NCBI RefSeq assembly: GCF_013266755.1
Contig: NZ_JABRWJ010000007.1
Coordinates: 492,534-556,533, forward strand
DNA length: 64,000 bases
DNA from: Pseudaquabacterium terrae
GTDB lineage: Bacteria > Pseudomonadota > Gammaproteobacteria > Burkholderiales > Burkholderiaceae_C
Direction of reading: 5' to 3'
Part shown: positions 9,847 to 20,312 of the stretch, one piece after another
How positions within the stretch are numbered: position 1 is the first letter of the stretch
Layout: each line of letters opens with the position of its first letter
The notes under the pieces: model-generated
What the model was told of the DNA's origin: nothing
The model's database searches: none
The model's input: only the letters and a program-made list of their open reading frames with translations
Made by a program: the position numbers and the translations under genes

Positions 9847-10413
9847 TCACGCGCCGGCTTGAACGCCGTCTCCGGGGCCGGGCAGCGATGCGCCGAACAC
9901 ATGCGCCGGCGCCGCGTCGAGTGCGAGGTGGTAGTGCATCACCGGCCGCTCGTACATCACGACCTGCATCGACGCGCGGGGCACGAAGCCGCACGCTTCC
10001 AGCAGCCGCGCCGAGGCCACGTTCTCCGGAAACACCCAGGCGCTCAGCTCGTGCAGTTGTCGCTGCTCGGCTTCGCGACGCAGCGCTGCAACGAGTGCGC
10101 GTCCCACGCCACGGCGGCGCAGGTCCGGCGTCACGAAGAAACGCAACTCGCCGTCGAGCAGATAGCCCGCACCGGCGACCTCCGATCGCCCATGCCGCAC
10201 CGCGGTAACGGCCAGGTGCGCGCCGCGCGGGCTGTCCTGGCAGGCCTGCCACTCGCGCAGCAGGATCTCCCGCGCGCGCCGCGGCGCGAGCGCGGCGCCG
10301 AAGCAGCCGCGCATCACGGCGGGCTTGATGATGATCGACTCGAGCTGCTCGAGCACAGCCGGGGAGGTCGGACCGATGGTCAGATTCGGCGTTCGATGGG
10401 GCGATGCTTTCAC
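9847..10413 (-). CDS. GNAT family N-acetyltransferase
   Basis: A 188-residue GNAT acetyltransferase. The acetyl-CoA binding motif A is LRFFVTPDLRRRGVGRALVAALRREA, with the R/Q-x-x-G-x-G/A loop seen as RRRGVGRAL, followed by the motif B-like AWVFPENVASARLLEACGFV. A GTG start at 10413 is used because the conserved fold begins a few residues in. The acceptor substrate is unknown. Confidence 0.8.
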   Translation of the reverse strand: MKASPHRTPNLTIGPTSPAVLEQLESIIIKPAVMRGCFGAALAPRRAREILLREWQACQDSPRGAHLAVTAVRHGRSEVAGAGYLLDGELRFFVTPDLRRRGVGRALVAALRREAEQRQLHELSAWVFPENVASARLLEACGFVPRASMQVVMYERPVMHYHLALDAAPAHVFGASLPGPGDGVQAGA

Positions 10414-10496
10414 CGGATCGATTCTGAATCGGTCCAGACGTTGGGGAGCGTTTCAGAGGTAAGGAGCTTGCGCCGATCGGGTCGTTTGGAGCAGGA

Positions 10497-10522
10497 AAGA
10501 AAAACGGGCCGCGAAGGCCCGT
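10497..10522 (-). terminator. Rho-independent terminator of tRNA-Ser
   Basis: On the minus strand the stem ACGGGCC / GGCCCGT (10504-10522, loop of 5) is followed by a TTTTCTTT run. It lies 14 bp beyond the 3' end of the tRNA gene. Confidence 0.85.
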
Positions 10523-10536
10523 GTTTCGTAGTCGTC

Positions 10537-10627
10537 TGGCGGAGAAGGAGGGATTCGAACCCTCGATACGGGGTTACCGTATACCGGATTTCGAGTCCGG
10601 CGCATTCGACCACTCTGCCACCTCTCC
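10537..10627 (-). tRNA. tRNA-Ser, anticodon CGA
   Basis: A 91-nt class II tRNA including the encoded CCA. The acceptor stem GGAGAGG pairs with CTTCTCC, the anticodon loop reads CTCGAAA (anticodon CGA, codon UCG), the variable arm is long as required for serine, and the T arm contains GGTTCGAATCC. It lies just downstream of serS on the same strand and is followed by its own terminator. Confidence 0.97.
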
Positions 10628-10678
10628 TGATCCCGCTTCACCGGTGGTCGCCCGGGTGAAGCCTGCGATTCTAGCGCA

Positions 10679-13050
<2,372 letters not shown>

Positions 13051-13123
13051 GAGACCCCCTTGGCGCTGCGCGCCATCCCCCCGAGGGGGAGCGAGCGCCT
13101 TCGGAACGGCCGGGCGGCGCTCA
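13051..13123 (-). repeat. GC-rich intergenic repeat, copy D
   Basis: Read on the minus strand it begins TGAGCGCCGCCCGGCCG, where TGA is the fkpB stop, continues AAGGCGCTCGCTCCCC and ends GCGCCAAGGGGGTCTC just before the ispH ATG. Both ends match copy B at 47343-47442. Confidence 0.7.
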
Positions 13124-13564
13124 CAGCACGCCCACGACGTGGACCTCGAAGCTCACCGGCTGCCCGGCCAACGGGTGGTTGAAGTCGAACAGCAGCCAGT
13201 CGTCGCCGACCTCGCGCACGACGCCGGCATAGGCGCCCTGCCCGTCCGGGGTCGGGAACTGCACGACGTCGCCCGGGCCGTACTGCGCGTCCGGATCACC
13301 CAGCTCGTCGAGCAGCGCGCGCTTCACGCGCTGCAGCAGCGAGGGGTTGCGCTCGCCGAACGCAGCGCCGGCGGCGAGCTGGAAGGTTTCATGCGCGCCT
13401 TCGGCGAGGCCGAGCAGTCGCTGCTCGATCGCCGGCGCGAGCTGGCCGCTGCCGAGTGACAGCGTCGCCGGCGGGCCGTCGAAGGTGTTGATCACGTCGG
13501 CCCCATCGGGGCCGGCGAGCCGGTAATGCAGGGTCAGGAACGACCCCTCCTGAATGGTGATCAC
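13121..13564 (-). CDS. fkpB: FKBP-type peptidyl-prolyl isomerase, SlpA type
   Basis: A 147-residue prolyl isomerase of the short SlyD/SlpA class. Conserved elements are [40 protein letters not shown] split over the first beta strands, then the inserted flap [12 protein letters not shown] and the C-terminal [18 protein letters not shown], where FNHPLAG is the signature of the family. The GTG at 13564 is the best start before the conserved segment, although no strong Shine-Dalgarno precedes it. It lies directly upstream of ispH and diverges from radC. Some SlpA proteins associate with ribosomes; the role here is not shown by sequence. Confidence 0.88.
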   Translation of the reverse strand: MITIQEGSFLTLHYRLAGPDGADVINTFDGPPATLSLGSGQLAPAIEQRLLGLAEGAHETFQLAAGAAFGERNPSLLQRVKRALLDELGDPDAQYGPGDVVQFPTPDGQGAYAGVVREVGDDWLLFDFNHPLAGQPVSFEVHVVGVL

Positions 13565-13646
13565 GCCGATGGGGGAGAAGTTGAGTCGCGCTCGGGCGAA
13601 TAGACTGAACGGCATTTTACGAGGGGGGCGGCCCGGGCCGTTGACG

Positions 13647-14318
13647 ATGTCGATCAAGCACTTGCCGAGCCAGGCCCGGCCACGCGAGAAACTGCTGGCG
13701 CTCGGGCCTGCGGCGCTGGCCGATGCCGAGCTGCTGGCGTTGCTGTTGCGCACCGGCCTTCCCGGCCAGGGCGTGCTGCAGCTGGCCGAGAGCGTGCTGC
13801 AGCGCTTCGGCGGCTTTGCCGGCCTGTTGCAGGCCAAACCGGCCGAGTTGACGATCAAAGGCCTCGGGCCGGCCAAGCGCGCCGAGCTGTCGGCGGTGGT
13901 CGAGATGGCGCGGCGCTCGCTCGCCCAGCGCCTGACTGAAGCGCCGGTGTTCGATTCGCCGGCGGCCGTCAAGGACTTCGTGCGCCTGAAGCTGGCGGGC
14001 TTGACGCAGGAGGTCTTCGCGGTGCTGTTCCTCGACAGCCAGCACCGCCTGCTGCAGTGGGACGAGATGTTTCGCGGCACGCTGAACCAGACCAGCGTCT
14101 ACCCGCGCGAGGTCGTCAAGCGCGCGCTGGCGCTGAACGCGGGGGCGGCGATCCTCGCGCACAACCATCCGTCCGGCCTCGCCGAGCCGTCGCGCGCCGA
14201 TGAATTTCTCACGCAGACGCTGAAGAACGCGCTGCAACTGATCGACGTGCGCGTGCTCGATCACCTGGTGGTCGGCCAGGGGGCCGTGGTGTCGATTGCG
14301 GAGCGAGGCTTGTTGTGA
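13647..14318 (+). CDS. radC: RadC family JAB1/MPN-domain protein
   Basis: A 223-residue RadC protein. The N-terminal half has a helix-hairpin-helix-like region ([19 protein letters not shown]) and the C-terminal half is a JAB1/MPN metalloprotease-like domain with HNHPSG (His-x-His) and the partner Asp in RADEFLTQ. The ATG at 13647 gives the family N terminus ([26 protein letters not shown]). The old DNA-repair assignment of RadC is not supported for E. coli, and its function is unsettled. It overlaps the next gene by four bases (GTGA). Confidence 0.92.
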   Translation: MSIKHLPSQARPREKLLALGPAALADAELLALLLRTGLPGQGVLQLAESVLQRFGGFAGLLQAKPAELTIKGLGPAKRAELSAVVEMARRSLAQRLTEAPVFDSPAAVKDFVRLKLAGLTQEVFAVLFLDSQHRLLQWDEMFRGTLNQTSVYPREVVKRALALNAGAAILAHNHPSGLAEPSRADEFLTQTLKNALQLIDVRVLDHLVVGQGAVVSIAERGLL

Positions 14319-14947
14319 AGATCAGGAGCCTGGCCGAGCTCGGTGCGCTGCGCGAGGCGATGGCCCGTTCGCAGCGCGAAACGGCCGAGCGCATCGCGCG
14401 CGAACGCGAGCGGCATCGGCGCCAGCAGGCGCAGCACGATCTCTTCGCGCGCTCGGTCGGGCCGGTGCATCCGATGCGTGATCGCGGCCTGGCCGAGATC
14501 ATCCGGCCGCGCCCGGCGCCGCATCCGCGCCAGCGCGAGCTCGACGAGCAGGCGGCGGTGCGTGAGTCGATGTCCGACGAGGTCAATCTCGAATCGTTGC
14601 TGCTGACCGACGACGGCCTGAGCTACCGCCGGCCGGGCATCGGGCCGGAAGTCGTCACCAAGCTGCGCCGCGGCCACTGGGCGCTGCAGGGCCAGATCGA
14701 CCTGCACGGACTGAATCGCGACGAGGCACGTCAGGCACTTTCCGGCTACCTGCACGAATGCCAGCGCCGCGGCATGCGCTGCCTGCGCGTCGTGCACGGC
14801 AAAGGCCATGGCTCGCCCGGACGCCAGCCGGTGTTGAAGGCCAAGGTGCAGCGCTGGCTGGCGCAGAGCGCCGAGGTGATCGCCTTCGCGCAGGCCAGCG
14901 GCCCGCAGGGCGGCGCCGGGGCGCTGGTCGTGCTGTTGAGCGGCTGA
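14315..14947 (+). CDS. Smr-domain protein
   Basis: A 210-residue protein with a charged helical N-terminal half (repeated [16 protein letters not shown]) and a C-terminal Smr domain: [15 protein letters not shown] contains the DLHG motif and [17 protein letters not shown] the conserved HGKG. Stand-alone Smr proteins are nucleic-acid nucleases or nicking enzymes; SmrB in E. coli cleaves mRNA at collided ribosomes. The GTG start overlaps the radC stop as GTGA, indicating translational coupling. Which nucleic acid it acts on is not visible. Confidence 0.85.
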   Translation: MKIRSLAELGALREAMARSQRETAERIARERERHRRQQAQHDLFARSVGPVHPMRDRGLAEIIRPRPAPHPRQRELDEQAAVRESMSDEVNLESLLLTDDGLSYRRPGIGPEVVTKLRRGHWALQGQIDLHGLNRDEARQALSGYLHECQRRGMRCLRVVHGKGHGSPGRQPVLKAKVQRWLAQSAEVIAFAQASGPQGGAGALVVLLSG

Positions 14948-15361
14948 TCAGCCGCCCTTGTTGCGCATCCAGTCGGCCGTGCCGAAGAAGCTCTCGGCCA
15001 GGCGCTCGGCCAGTGCCGGGTCGACGGCCCGGTCATGCATCGCCTGCAGCATGCAGGCCATCCACTGGTCGCGCTCACGGATGCCGATGGCATACGGCAG
15101 GTGCCGGGCGCGCAGCCGCGGATGGCCGAAACGCTCGATGTAGTGGTTCGGCCCGCCGAGCCAGCCGCAGAGGAACCAGAACAGCTTGTCGCGCGAGCCG
15201 TCGAGCGTGGCCGGATGCAGCGCGCGCAACTCGGTGAACACCGGCTCGAGGTCCATCAGGTCGTAGAAGTGGTCGACCAGCGCGCGCACGGCGAGCTCGC
15301 CGCCGATGCGCTCGAAGGGTGTGACCACCGAGGCGTCGGCCTCGTCGTCGATGTCTGCCAT
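14948..15361 (-). CDS. Group 2 truncated haemoglobin
   Basis: A 137-residue truncated globin of the group 2 (trHbO) class. It shows FERIGGELAVRALVDHFYDLM at the start of helices B and E, LFWFLCGWLGGPNHYIERFGHPRLRARHLPYAIG covering E to F with the proximal His, and RDQWMACMLQAM with the Trp at G8 that typifies group 2. The ATG at 15361 begins an acidic leader (MADIDDEAD); a start 13 codons upstream is possible but less likely. Such proteins bind O2 or NO and are often linked to oxidative or nitrosative stress. It converges with the Smr gene, the two being directly adjacent. Confidence 0.88.
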   Translation of the reverse strand: MADIDDEADASVVTPFERIGGELAVRALVDHFYDLMDLEPVFTELRALHPATLDGSRDKLFWFLCGWLGGPNHYIERFGHPRLRARHLPYAIGIRERDQWMACMLQAMHDRAVDPALAERLAESFFGTADWMRNKGG

Positions 15362-15368
15362 CGTGGGT

Positions 15369-16223
15369 TCAGCCGACCAGCTTGCCGGCAGCGGCGACAA
15401 GCGCCTGCGCCGCCGGGCTGCCCGGCAGCGCTTCGAGCAGCAGCTGGCGCCGTTGCACCGTCTCGCGCACCGCGTTGTCCTGTGGGATGTCGCCGATGTG
15501 CTCGAGCTTGACCGGCTGCGCCAGCGTGCCGTTGACGAAGCGGTCGACCACCAGCTGCAGCTGGGTGCGCACGGTGCGGCCTTCGCCGGCGCGTTGCGTC
15601 TGGTTGACCAGCAGCTTCATCGGCCGCGCCGCCTGGGTCGACGCCAGCACCTTGACGGTGGCGTAGGCGTCGGCGAGCGAGGTGGGCTCGGGCGTCGCGA
15701 CGATCAGCACCTCGTCGGCCAGCGAGATCGTGAACAGCACGACGTCGGAGATGCCGGCACCGGTGTCGAGCAGCACATGGTCGTAGCGCGGTCGCACGCG
15801 GTTGATGACGTCGAGCAGCTTGTCGCGTACTTCGGGCGTCATGCGCGAGTACTCGATCAGCCCCGAGCCGGCCAGCAGCACCGAGAAGCCGCCCGGCGCG
15901 GGCAGGATCGCATCGTCGAGCGGCGTGCGGCCGGTGAAGACGTCATGCAGCGTCAGCCGCGAATACAAATTCAGCACGACGTCGAGGTTCGCCAGGCCCA
16001 GGTCGGCATCCAGCACCAGCACGCGCGCGCCGCGGCGCGCCAATGCGGCGGCCAGGTTGGCGGTGGTGAAGGTCTTGCCGACGCCGCCCTTGCCGCTGGT
16101 CACGGCGGTGATGCGCGCGCCTTTCTGCGGCACGGCGGGCGGCGCGGCGGGCGAGGTGGTGGGCGCGGCGGCGGGACCGGCCGCGCCGGGTGCCCCAGGG
16201 GCCGACGGAGTCACGGGGGTCAT
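15369..16223 (-). CDS. flhG: MinD/ParA-type ATPase, FlhG/FleN-like
   Basis: A deviant-Walker P-loop ATPase of 284 residues. A Pro/Ala-rich leader of about 35 residues precedes TSGKGGVGKTFTTANLAAAL (Walker A with the signature lysine), VLVLDADLGLANLDVVLNL (switch I) and HVLLDTGAGISDVV (Walker B). LADAYATVKVL and the MKLLVNQ strand follow. This is the pattern of FlhG/FleN/MotR proteins that limit flagellar number; MinD has a different C-terminal amphipathic helix. The neighbouring cheRDB genes support a motility role. Its ATG overlaps the diguanylate cyclase stop by four bases (ATGA), so the two are translationally coupled. The symbol is an inference from family and context. Confidence 0.8.
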   Translation of the reverse strand: MTPVTPSAPGAPGAAGPAAAPTTSPAAPPAVPQKGARITAVTSGKGGVGKTFTTANLAAALARRGARVLVLDADLGLANLDVVLNLYSRLTLHDVFTGRTPLDDAILPAPGGFSVLLAGSGLIEYSRMTPEVRDKLLDVINRVRPRYDHVLLDTGAGISDVVLFTISLADEVLIVATPEPTSLADAYATVKVLASTQAARPMKLLVNQTQRAGEGRTVRTQLQLVVDRFVNGTLAQPVKLEHIGDIPQDNAVRETVQRRQLLLEALPGSPAAQALVAAAGKLVG

Positions 16224-17086
16224 TCGAAATCCTGAAACTGGGAGGTGCCGAACAGCAGGCCCTTTTCTTCGGCACTGACCGACGGCACTTCGGAGGGTTC
16301 GATGCAGACGCGGTCGCGGCCTTCGGCCTTGGCGCGGTAGAGCTGGCGATCGGCGCGCTCCATCCAGAGCTCGGTCGACGAGCGCACCCACTGTTGGGCA
16401 AAGGCACCGCCGACGCTGACCGTCACGCCGATCGCGCGGCCGTCGAGCAGCGGCACGCTGGTGCGGGCGACGCGCTGGCGTACGCGCGCGGCGACTTGCG
16501 GGCCGAAAGCGGCCGGGCAGTTCGGCAGCACGACGGCGAACTCTTCGCCGCCGATGCGCGCGACCAGGTCCATCGGCCGCACGGTGACGGCCAGCGCCTC
16601 GCCGACGGCGCGGATCACCTGGTCGCCGACGGCGTGGCCGTGGCTGTCGTTGATGCGCTTGAAGTGGTCGATGTCGACGACCAGCAGCAGCGCCGATTCG
16701 CCGGAGCGCGCGACGCGGTCGACCTCGCGCGCCAGCGCCAGCTCGAAGTGGCGGCGGTTCGACAGGCCGGTGAGCGGATCGCGGCTCGACAGGTCGACCA
16801 GGCGATCGATCAGCTGCTGCATCCAGGCCTGCGAGCCGGGAATCCCGGCCGGCACGTCCTGTCCGGCCTGCCGCAGCAAGGCGAGCGCCGTGTCCAGCCG
16901 CAGCACATCGGCATCGGTGAACAGCAACGGCGATCGGTGATGAGCGTCCACTGAAGAGTTGGGGGGGTACAGCCTGGCGGCCAGTCTAGCAGTGGCCCTG
17001 CCGCCAGCGGGGGCTTGAATAGCGGGCCAAACCGGCCTTTCTTCCGCCCGCTTGGCCTTCAGCCGCTCGGTCAGACTGCCGATCAC
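16220..17086 (-). CDS. Diguanylate cyclase (GGDEF domain)
   Basis: Makes c-di-GMP from two GTP. The C-terminal GGDEF domain carries DPLTGLSNRRHFE, VVDIDHFKRINDSHGHAVGDQ and the active-site signature ARIGGEEFAVV; an inhibitory I-site RxxD (RPMD) lies five residues before it, so product inhibition is likely. The N-terminal 130 residues have no recognised sensor and no membrane helix. The start is uncertain: the GTG at 17086 is used, while an ATG at 17143 would overlap the divergent cheR start. It is coupled to the downstream FlhG-like gene, tying c-di-GMP to flagellar number or motility. Confidence 0.85.
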   Translation of the reverse strand: MIGSLTERLKAKRAEERPVWPAIQAPAGGRATARLAARLYPPNSSVDAHHRSPLLFTDADVLRLDTALALLRQAGQDVPAGIPGSQAWMQQLIDRLVDLSSRDPLTGLSNRRHFELALAREVDRVARSGESALLLVVDIDHFKRINDSHGHAVGDQVIRAVGEALAVTVRPMDLVARIGGEEFAVVLPNCPAAFGPQVAARVRQRVARTSVPLLDGRAIGVTVSVGGAFAQQWVRSSTELWMERADRQLYRAKAEGRDRVCIEPSEVPSVSAEEKGLLFGTSQFQDFE

Positions 17087-17141
17087 ATGCCGTGATGCCG
17101 CGCCGTCCGATCCCCTGGCCCGAGCCGAAGAACCAGATGCC

Positions 17142-18011
17142 ATGTCCGAACTGATTGCACCGATCCGAACCGAGTCGCCGAGTGGCGGCACCGCCGTCGA
17201 GCAGGAATTCACGTTCTCGAAGGCCGACTTCGACAAGGTGCGCGAGCTGATCTATGAGCGCGCCGGCATCAGCCTGCACGCGGGCAAGCAGGCGATGGTC
17301 TACAGCCGGCTGTCGCGCCGGCTGCGCGAGACCAGCCACCGCTCGTTCGCCAGCTACCTGCAGTGGCTGCAGTCGCACACCGGCGCCAGCGGCGAGGCCG
17401 AATGGCAGGAGTTCATCAACTGCCTGACGACCAACCTGACCTCGTTCTTCCGCGAGGACCACCATTTCCATGCGCTGGCCGACGACCTGAAGGCCCGCGC
17501 CGGCCAGAACCTGCGCATCTGGTGCAGCGCGGCGTCGACCGGCGAGGAGCCGTATTCGATCGCGATGATCGTCGCCGAGGCGCTGGGCGCGAACGCCTCG
17601 GTGCGCATCATGGCCAGCGACATCGACACCAAGGTGCTGGCGACCGCGCAGCGCGGCGTCTACGACGCCGATTCGCGCGGGCTGACGCCGCAGCGGCTGC
17701 AGCGCCACTTCCTGCGCGGCAAGGCGGGCAACGCCGGGCTGATCCGTGTCAAGCCCGAGCTGGCGCGGCTGATCGAGTTCCGGCCGTTCAACCTGATGAG
17801 CCGCGACTGGGCCCTCGGCGAGCCCTTCGACATCATCTTCTGCCGCAACGTGATGATCTATTTCGATGCACCGACGCAGCGCCAGGTGCTGCAGCAGATG
17901 CACCGCATCACGCGGCCGGGCGGATTGCTGTATGTCGGCCATTCCGAGAATTTCACCGACTCGCGCGACCTCTACCGGCTGCGCGGCAAGACGATCTACC
18001 AGAAGGCCTGA
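17142..18011 (+). CDS. cheR: Chemotaxis protein methyltransferase CheR
   Basis: Methylates glutamates of chemoreceptors with S-adenosylmethionine in adaptation. The 289-residue protein has the small alpha-helical N-terminal domain (FSKADFDKVRELIYERAGISL ... YSRLSRRLRE) and the SAM-binding methyltransferase domain (IWCSAASTGEEPYSIAMI, ASDIDTKVLATAQRGVY, DIIFCRNVMIYFD, GGLLYVGHSENF). The ATG at 17142 is the family-like start. It is the first gene of cheR-cheD-cheB, with 58 bp to cheD. Confidence 0.96.
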   Translation: MSELIAPIRTESPSGGTAVEQEFTFSKADFDKVRELIYERAGISLHAGKQAMVYSRLSRRLRETSHRSFASYLQWLQSHTGASGEAEWQEFINCLTTNLTSFFREDHHFHALADDLKARAGQNLRIWCSAASTGEEPYSIAMIVAEALGANASVRIMASDIDTKVLATAQRGVYDADSRGLTPQRLQRHFLRGKAGNAGLIRVKPELARLIEFRPFNLMSRDWALGEPFDIIFCRNVMIYFDAPTQRQVLQQMHRITRPGGLLYVGHSENFTDSRDLYRLRGKTIYQKA

Positions 18012-18069
18012 CGCGCCCCGCTCGGCCTTTGAAGCACCTTTCCAGAAAACGCTGCACCCAGGACCGCCC

Positions 18070-18741
18070 ATGATCCCGATGCCCACCGCCGGCGCCGCGC
18101 CGGCCACGCGAGCGCCGCTGATGAACTCGTCGCCGCGCCTGGAGCGGCTCAAAGCCGGCAGCCGCAAGCCGGGCGAAGCCTCCTTCTTCTTCTGGGATGC
18201 CCACTTCAAGAACGATTCGGTCAAGGTGCTGCCCGGCGAGTACTTCGTGCATGACGAAGACCTGCTGATCACGACCACGCTCGGCTCGTGCATCGCCGCC
18301 TGCCTGTGGGACCGCGAGCGCCGCATTGGCGGCATGAACCACTTCATGCTGCCCGACGGCGCCGGCGACTCCGGGCGCTACGGCTCGTACGCGATGGAAC
18401 TGCTGATCAACGAGATGATGAAACGCGGCGCCTCGCGCATCACGATGGAGGCCAAGGTCTTCGGCGGCGGCGCGGTGATCAGCGGCATGAACACCCTCAA
18501 CGTCGGCGAGCGCAACACGAAGTTCGTCATCGAGTACCTGCAGACCGAGCGCATCCCGATCGTCAGCAAGGACGTGATGGACGTCTACCCGCGCAAGGTC
18601 TGCTTCCTGCCCGGCAGCGGCAAGGCGATGGTCAAGCGCCTGGCACCGACCAACGCCGAGGCGCTGGTGGCACAAGACCGCGCCGCGGCGCAGAAGGCCG
18701 TGCCGGTGACCACCGGCGGCGGCTCGGTCGACCTGTTCTGA
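18070..18741 (+). CDS. cheD: Chemoreceptor glutamine deamidase CheD
   Basis: Deamidates receptor glutamines and so tunes chemoreceptor activity. The catalytic Cys and His are visible in TTLGSCIAACLWD and GGMNHFMLPD, with the conserved GRYGSYAMELLINEMMKRGA and KVFGGGAVI following. The 223-residue length includes a 40-residue N-terminal extension and an Ala-rich tail. It lies between cheR and cheB with short gaps (58 and 30 bp), so the three genes are surely one operon. Confidence 0.96.
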   Translation: MIPMPTAGAAPATRAPLMNSSPRLERLKAGSRKPGEASFFFWDAHFKNDSVKVLPGEYFVHDEDLLITTTLGSCIAACLWDRERRIGGMNHFMLPDGAGDSGRYGSYAMELLINEMMKRGASRITMEAKVFGGGAVISGMNTLNVGERNTKFVIEYLQTERIPIVSKDVMDVYPRKVCFLPGSGKAMVKRLAPTNAEALVAQDRAAAQKAVPVTTGGGSVDLF

Positions 18742-18771
18742 CGCCCACCCGAACCGAAACGGAGACAAGAG

Positions 18772-19878
18772 ATGCCCAAGACCCGTGTCGTGGTGGTGGA
18801 CGATTCCGCGCTGGTGCGCGGCCTGCTCGCCGAGATCATCAACAAGCAGCCGGACATGGAATGCGTCGGCGCGGCGAGCGACCCCTTCGTCGCCCGCGAG
18901 ATGATCCGCAACCTGAATCCCGACGTGATCACGCTGGATGTCGAGATGCCGAAGATGGACGGCATCGACTTCCTGTCGAAGCTGATGCGGCTGCGGCCGA
19001 TGCCGGTGGTGATGGTCAGCACGCTGACCGAGCGGGGCGCCGAGGTCACGCTGCGCGCGCTCGAGCTGGGCGCGATCGATTTCGTCGCCAAGCCGAAGAT
19101 CGGCGTCGCCGACGGGCTGCGCCAGCTTGCCGAGGACATCACCGAGAAAGTGCGCACCGCATCGAAGGCCCACGTGCGGCGGCTGCCACCGGCGGCCGCG
19201 CCGGCCGGCGCGGCACCGGGCGGCGCAGCGGCCGCGGGCGTGCGGCCGGCGGCGCCGGTGGCCTCGCTGGGCCGGCTGTCGACCGAAAAGCTGATCTTCA
19301 TCGGCGCCTCCACCGGCGGCACCGAGGCGACCAAGGAAGTGCTGATGAACCTGCCGGCCGACGCGCCCGGTGTCGTCATCACGCAGCACATGCCGGCCGG
19401 CTTCACGCGCAGCTACGCCGCGCGGCTCGATGGCCTGTGCCGCATCCGCGTCAAGGAAGCGGTGGATGCCGAGCGGATCCTCCCGGGCCACGCCTACATC
19501 GCACCGGGCGGGCTGCACCTGTCGGTCGAGCGCTCCGGCGCGAACTACATCGCCCGCGTCAAGGACGGCGACCCGGTCAACCGCCACAAGCCTTCGGTCG
19601 AGGTGCTGTTCGAATCGGCGGCCCGCGTCGTCGGGCAGAACGCGCTGGGTGTGATGCTCACCGGCATGGGCGCCGACGGCGCGCGCGCCATGAAGACGAT
19701 GCGCGACGCCGGCAGCTACAACTTCTGCCAGGACGAGGCCAGCTGCGTCGTCTTCGGCATGCCGCGCGAGGCCATCGCCCACGGCGCGGCCGACGAGGTG
19801 CTGCCGCTGCAGCGCATCGCGCCGGCGCTGCTGGAGCGCCTGCGCTCGACGGTCGGCGCCGCCATCCACCGGGTCTGA
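18772..19878 (+). CDS. cheB: Chemotaxis response regulator protein-glutamate methylesterase CheB
   Basis: Removes methyl groups from (and can deamidate) chemoreceptors when phosphorylated by CheA. The receiver domain has VVDDSALVR and phospho-acceptor Asp56 in [12 protein letters not shown] with KPKIG at the switch lysine. After a Pro/Ala-rich linker (about residues 140-162) the methylesterase domain shows the catalytic Ser in GASTGGTEA, His in [10 protein letters not shown] and Asp in LTGMGADGA. 368 residues. A Shine-Dalgarno (GGAGAC) precedes the ATG. No cheA, cheW or cheY is in the window; they may lie elsewhere. Confidence 0.97.
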   Translation: MPKTRVVVVDDSALVRGLLAEIINKQPDMECVGAASDPFVAREMIRNLNPDVITLDVEMPKMDGIDFLSKLMRLRPMPVVMVSTLTERGAEVTLRALELGAIDFVAKPKIGVADGLRQLAEDITEKVRTASKAHVRRLPPAAAPAGAAPGGAAAAGVRPAAPVASLGRLSTEKLIFIGASTGGTEATKEVLMNLPADAPGVVITQHMPAGFTRSYAARLDGLCRIRVKEAVDAERILPGHAYIAPGGLHLSVERSGANYIARVKDGDPVNRHKPSVEVLFESAARVVGQNALGVMLTGMGADGARAMKTMRDAGSYNFCQDEASCVVFGMPREAIAHGAADEVLPLQRIAPALLERLRSTVGAAIHRV

Positions 19879-19910
19879 CCCGGCGCCGGCGGTCACCGGC
19901 TGAGCGCCGT

Positions 19911-20204
19911 TCAGCCGTACCAGCGCACCCCCCCACCAGCCAGATCGGCACGAGCGGCGCGCAGCGCCAGGCTGTCGACCTCGCGCCGCGCGGCCGCCTC
20001 GGCCTGCAGCCACTCGGGTGCGCCGATGTCGCGCAGCGTCGCGTCGTTCAGCTCGATCGCGGCTTGCAGGTCCATTTCTTCGGCCGAGGCGGCACGCGTC
20101 GTGCGCAGCCGGCTGAAGTGCTCGCGCGCCGCCTCGGTCCAGCGCTGCCACAGCGGACGGTGCAGCGGAATCGTCACGGGCATCGTGCAGGTATTGGCAT
20201 TCAT
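19911..20204 (-). CDS. Small DUF1127-like protein
   Basis: A 97-residue protein whose centre (IELNDATLRDIGAPEWLQ) resembles the conserved LxDxxLxDIGL motif of DUF1127 proteins. The N terminus is mixed polar (PLHRPLWQRWTEAAREHF). Small DUF1127 proteins have been linked to phosphate, nitrogen and RNA metabolism in alphaproteobacteria; nothing specific is implied here. It diverges from a LysR regulator, and half of a 12-bp inverted repeat lies 34 bp upstream of its start, so the LysR protein probably controls it. Confidence 0.65.
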   Translation of the reverse strand: MNANTCTMPVTIPLHRPLWQRWTEAAREHFSRLRTTRAASAEEMDLQAAIELNDATLRDIGAPEWLQAEAAARREVDSLALRAARADLAGGGVRWYG

Positions 20205-20237
20205 GGTGCGCTCCTGAAGGGGTTTGATTCGACGTGC

Positions 20238-20310
20238 TGGTAAGCATAGTCATCCATCATCGGCAGCGAAATCGATTTGTTCCGGCCAATTTGGTCAGCT
20301 ATGCTTACCA
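20238..20310. promoter_or_regulatory. Paired 12-bp inverted repeat in a divergent LysR promoter region
   Basis: TGGTAAGCATAG at 20238-20249 and its exact reverse complement CTATGCTTACCA at 20299-20310. One arm lies just upstream of the DUF1127-like gene, the other runs to 3 bp before the LysR start codon. The arrangement suggests two binding sites for the LysR protein, with autorepression and looping possible. Confidence 0.6.
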
Positions 20311-20312
20311 TC

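Noticed and set aside
10537..10627. Integration site for a genomic island at tRNA-Ser
   Set aside because: No integrase, no direct repeat of the tRNA 3' end and ordinary core genes on both sides.
15369..16223. MinD cell-division ATPase
   Set aside because: No minC or minE is adjacent and the motility genes beside it favour a FlhG/FleN role.
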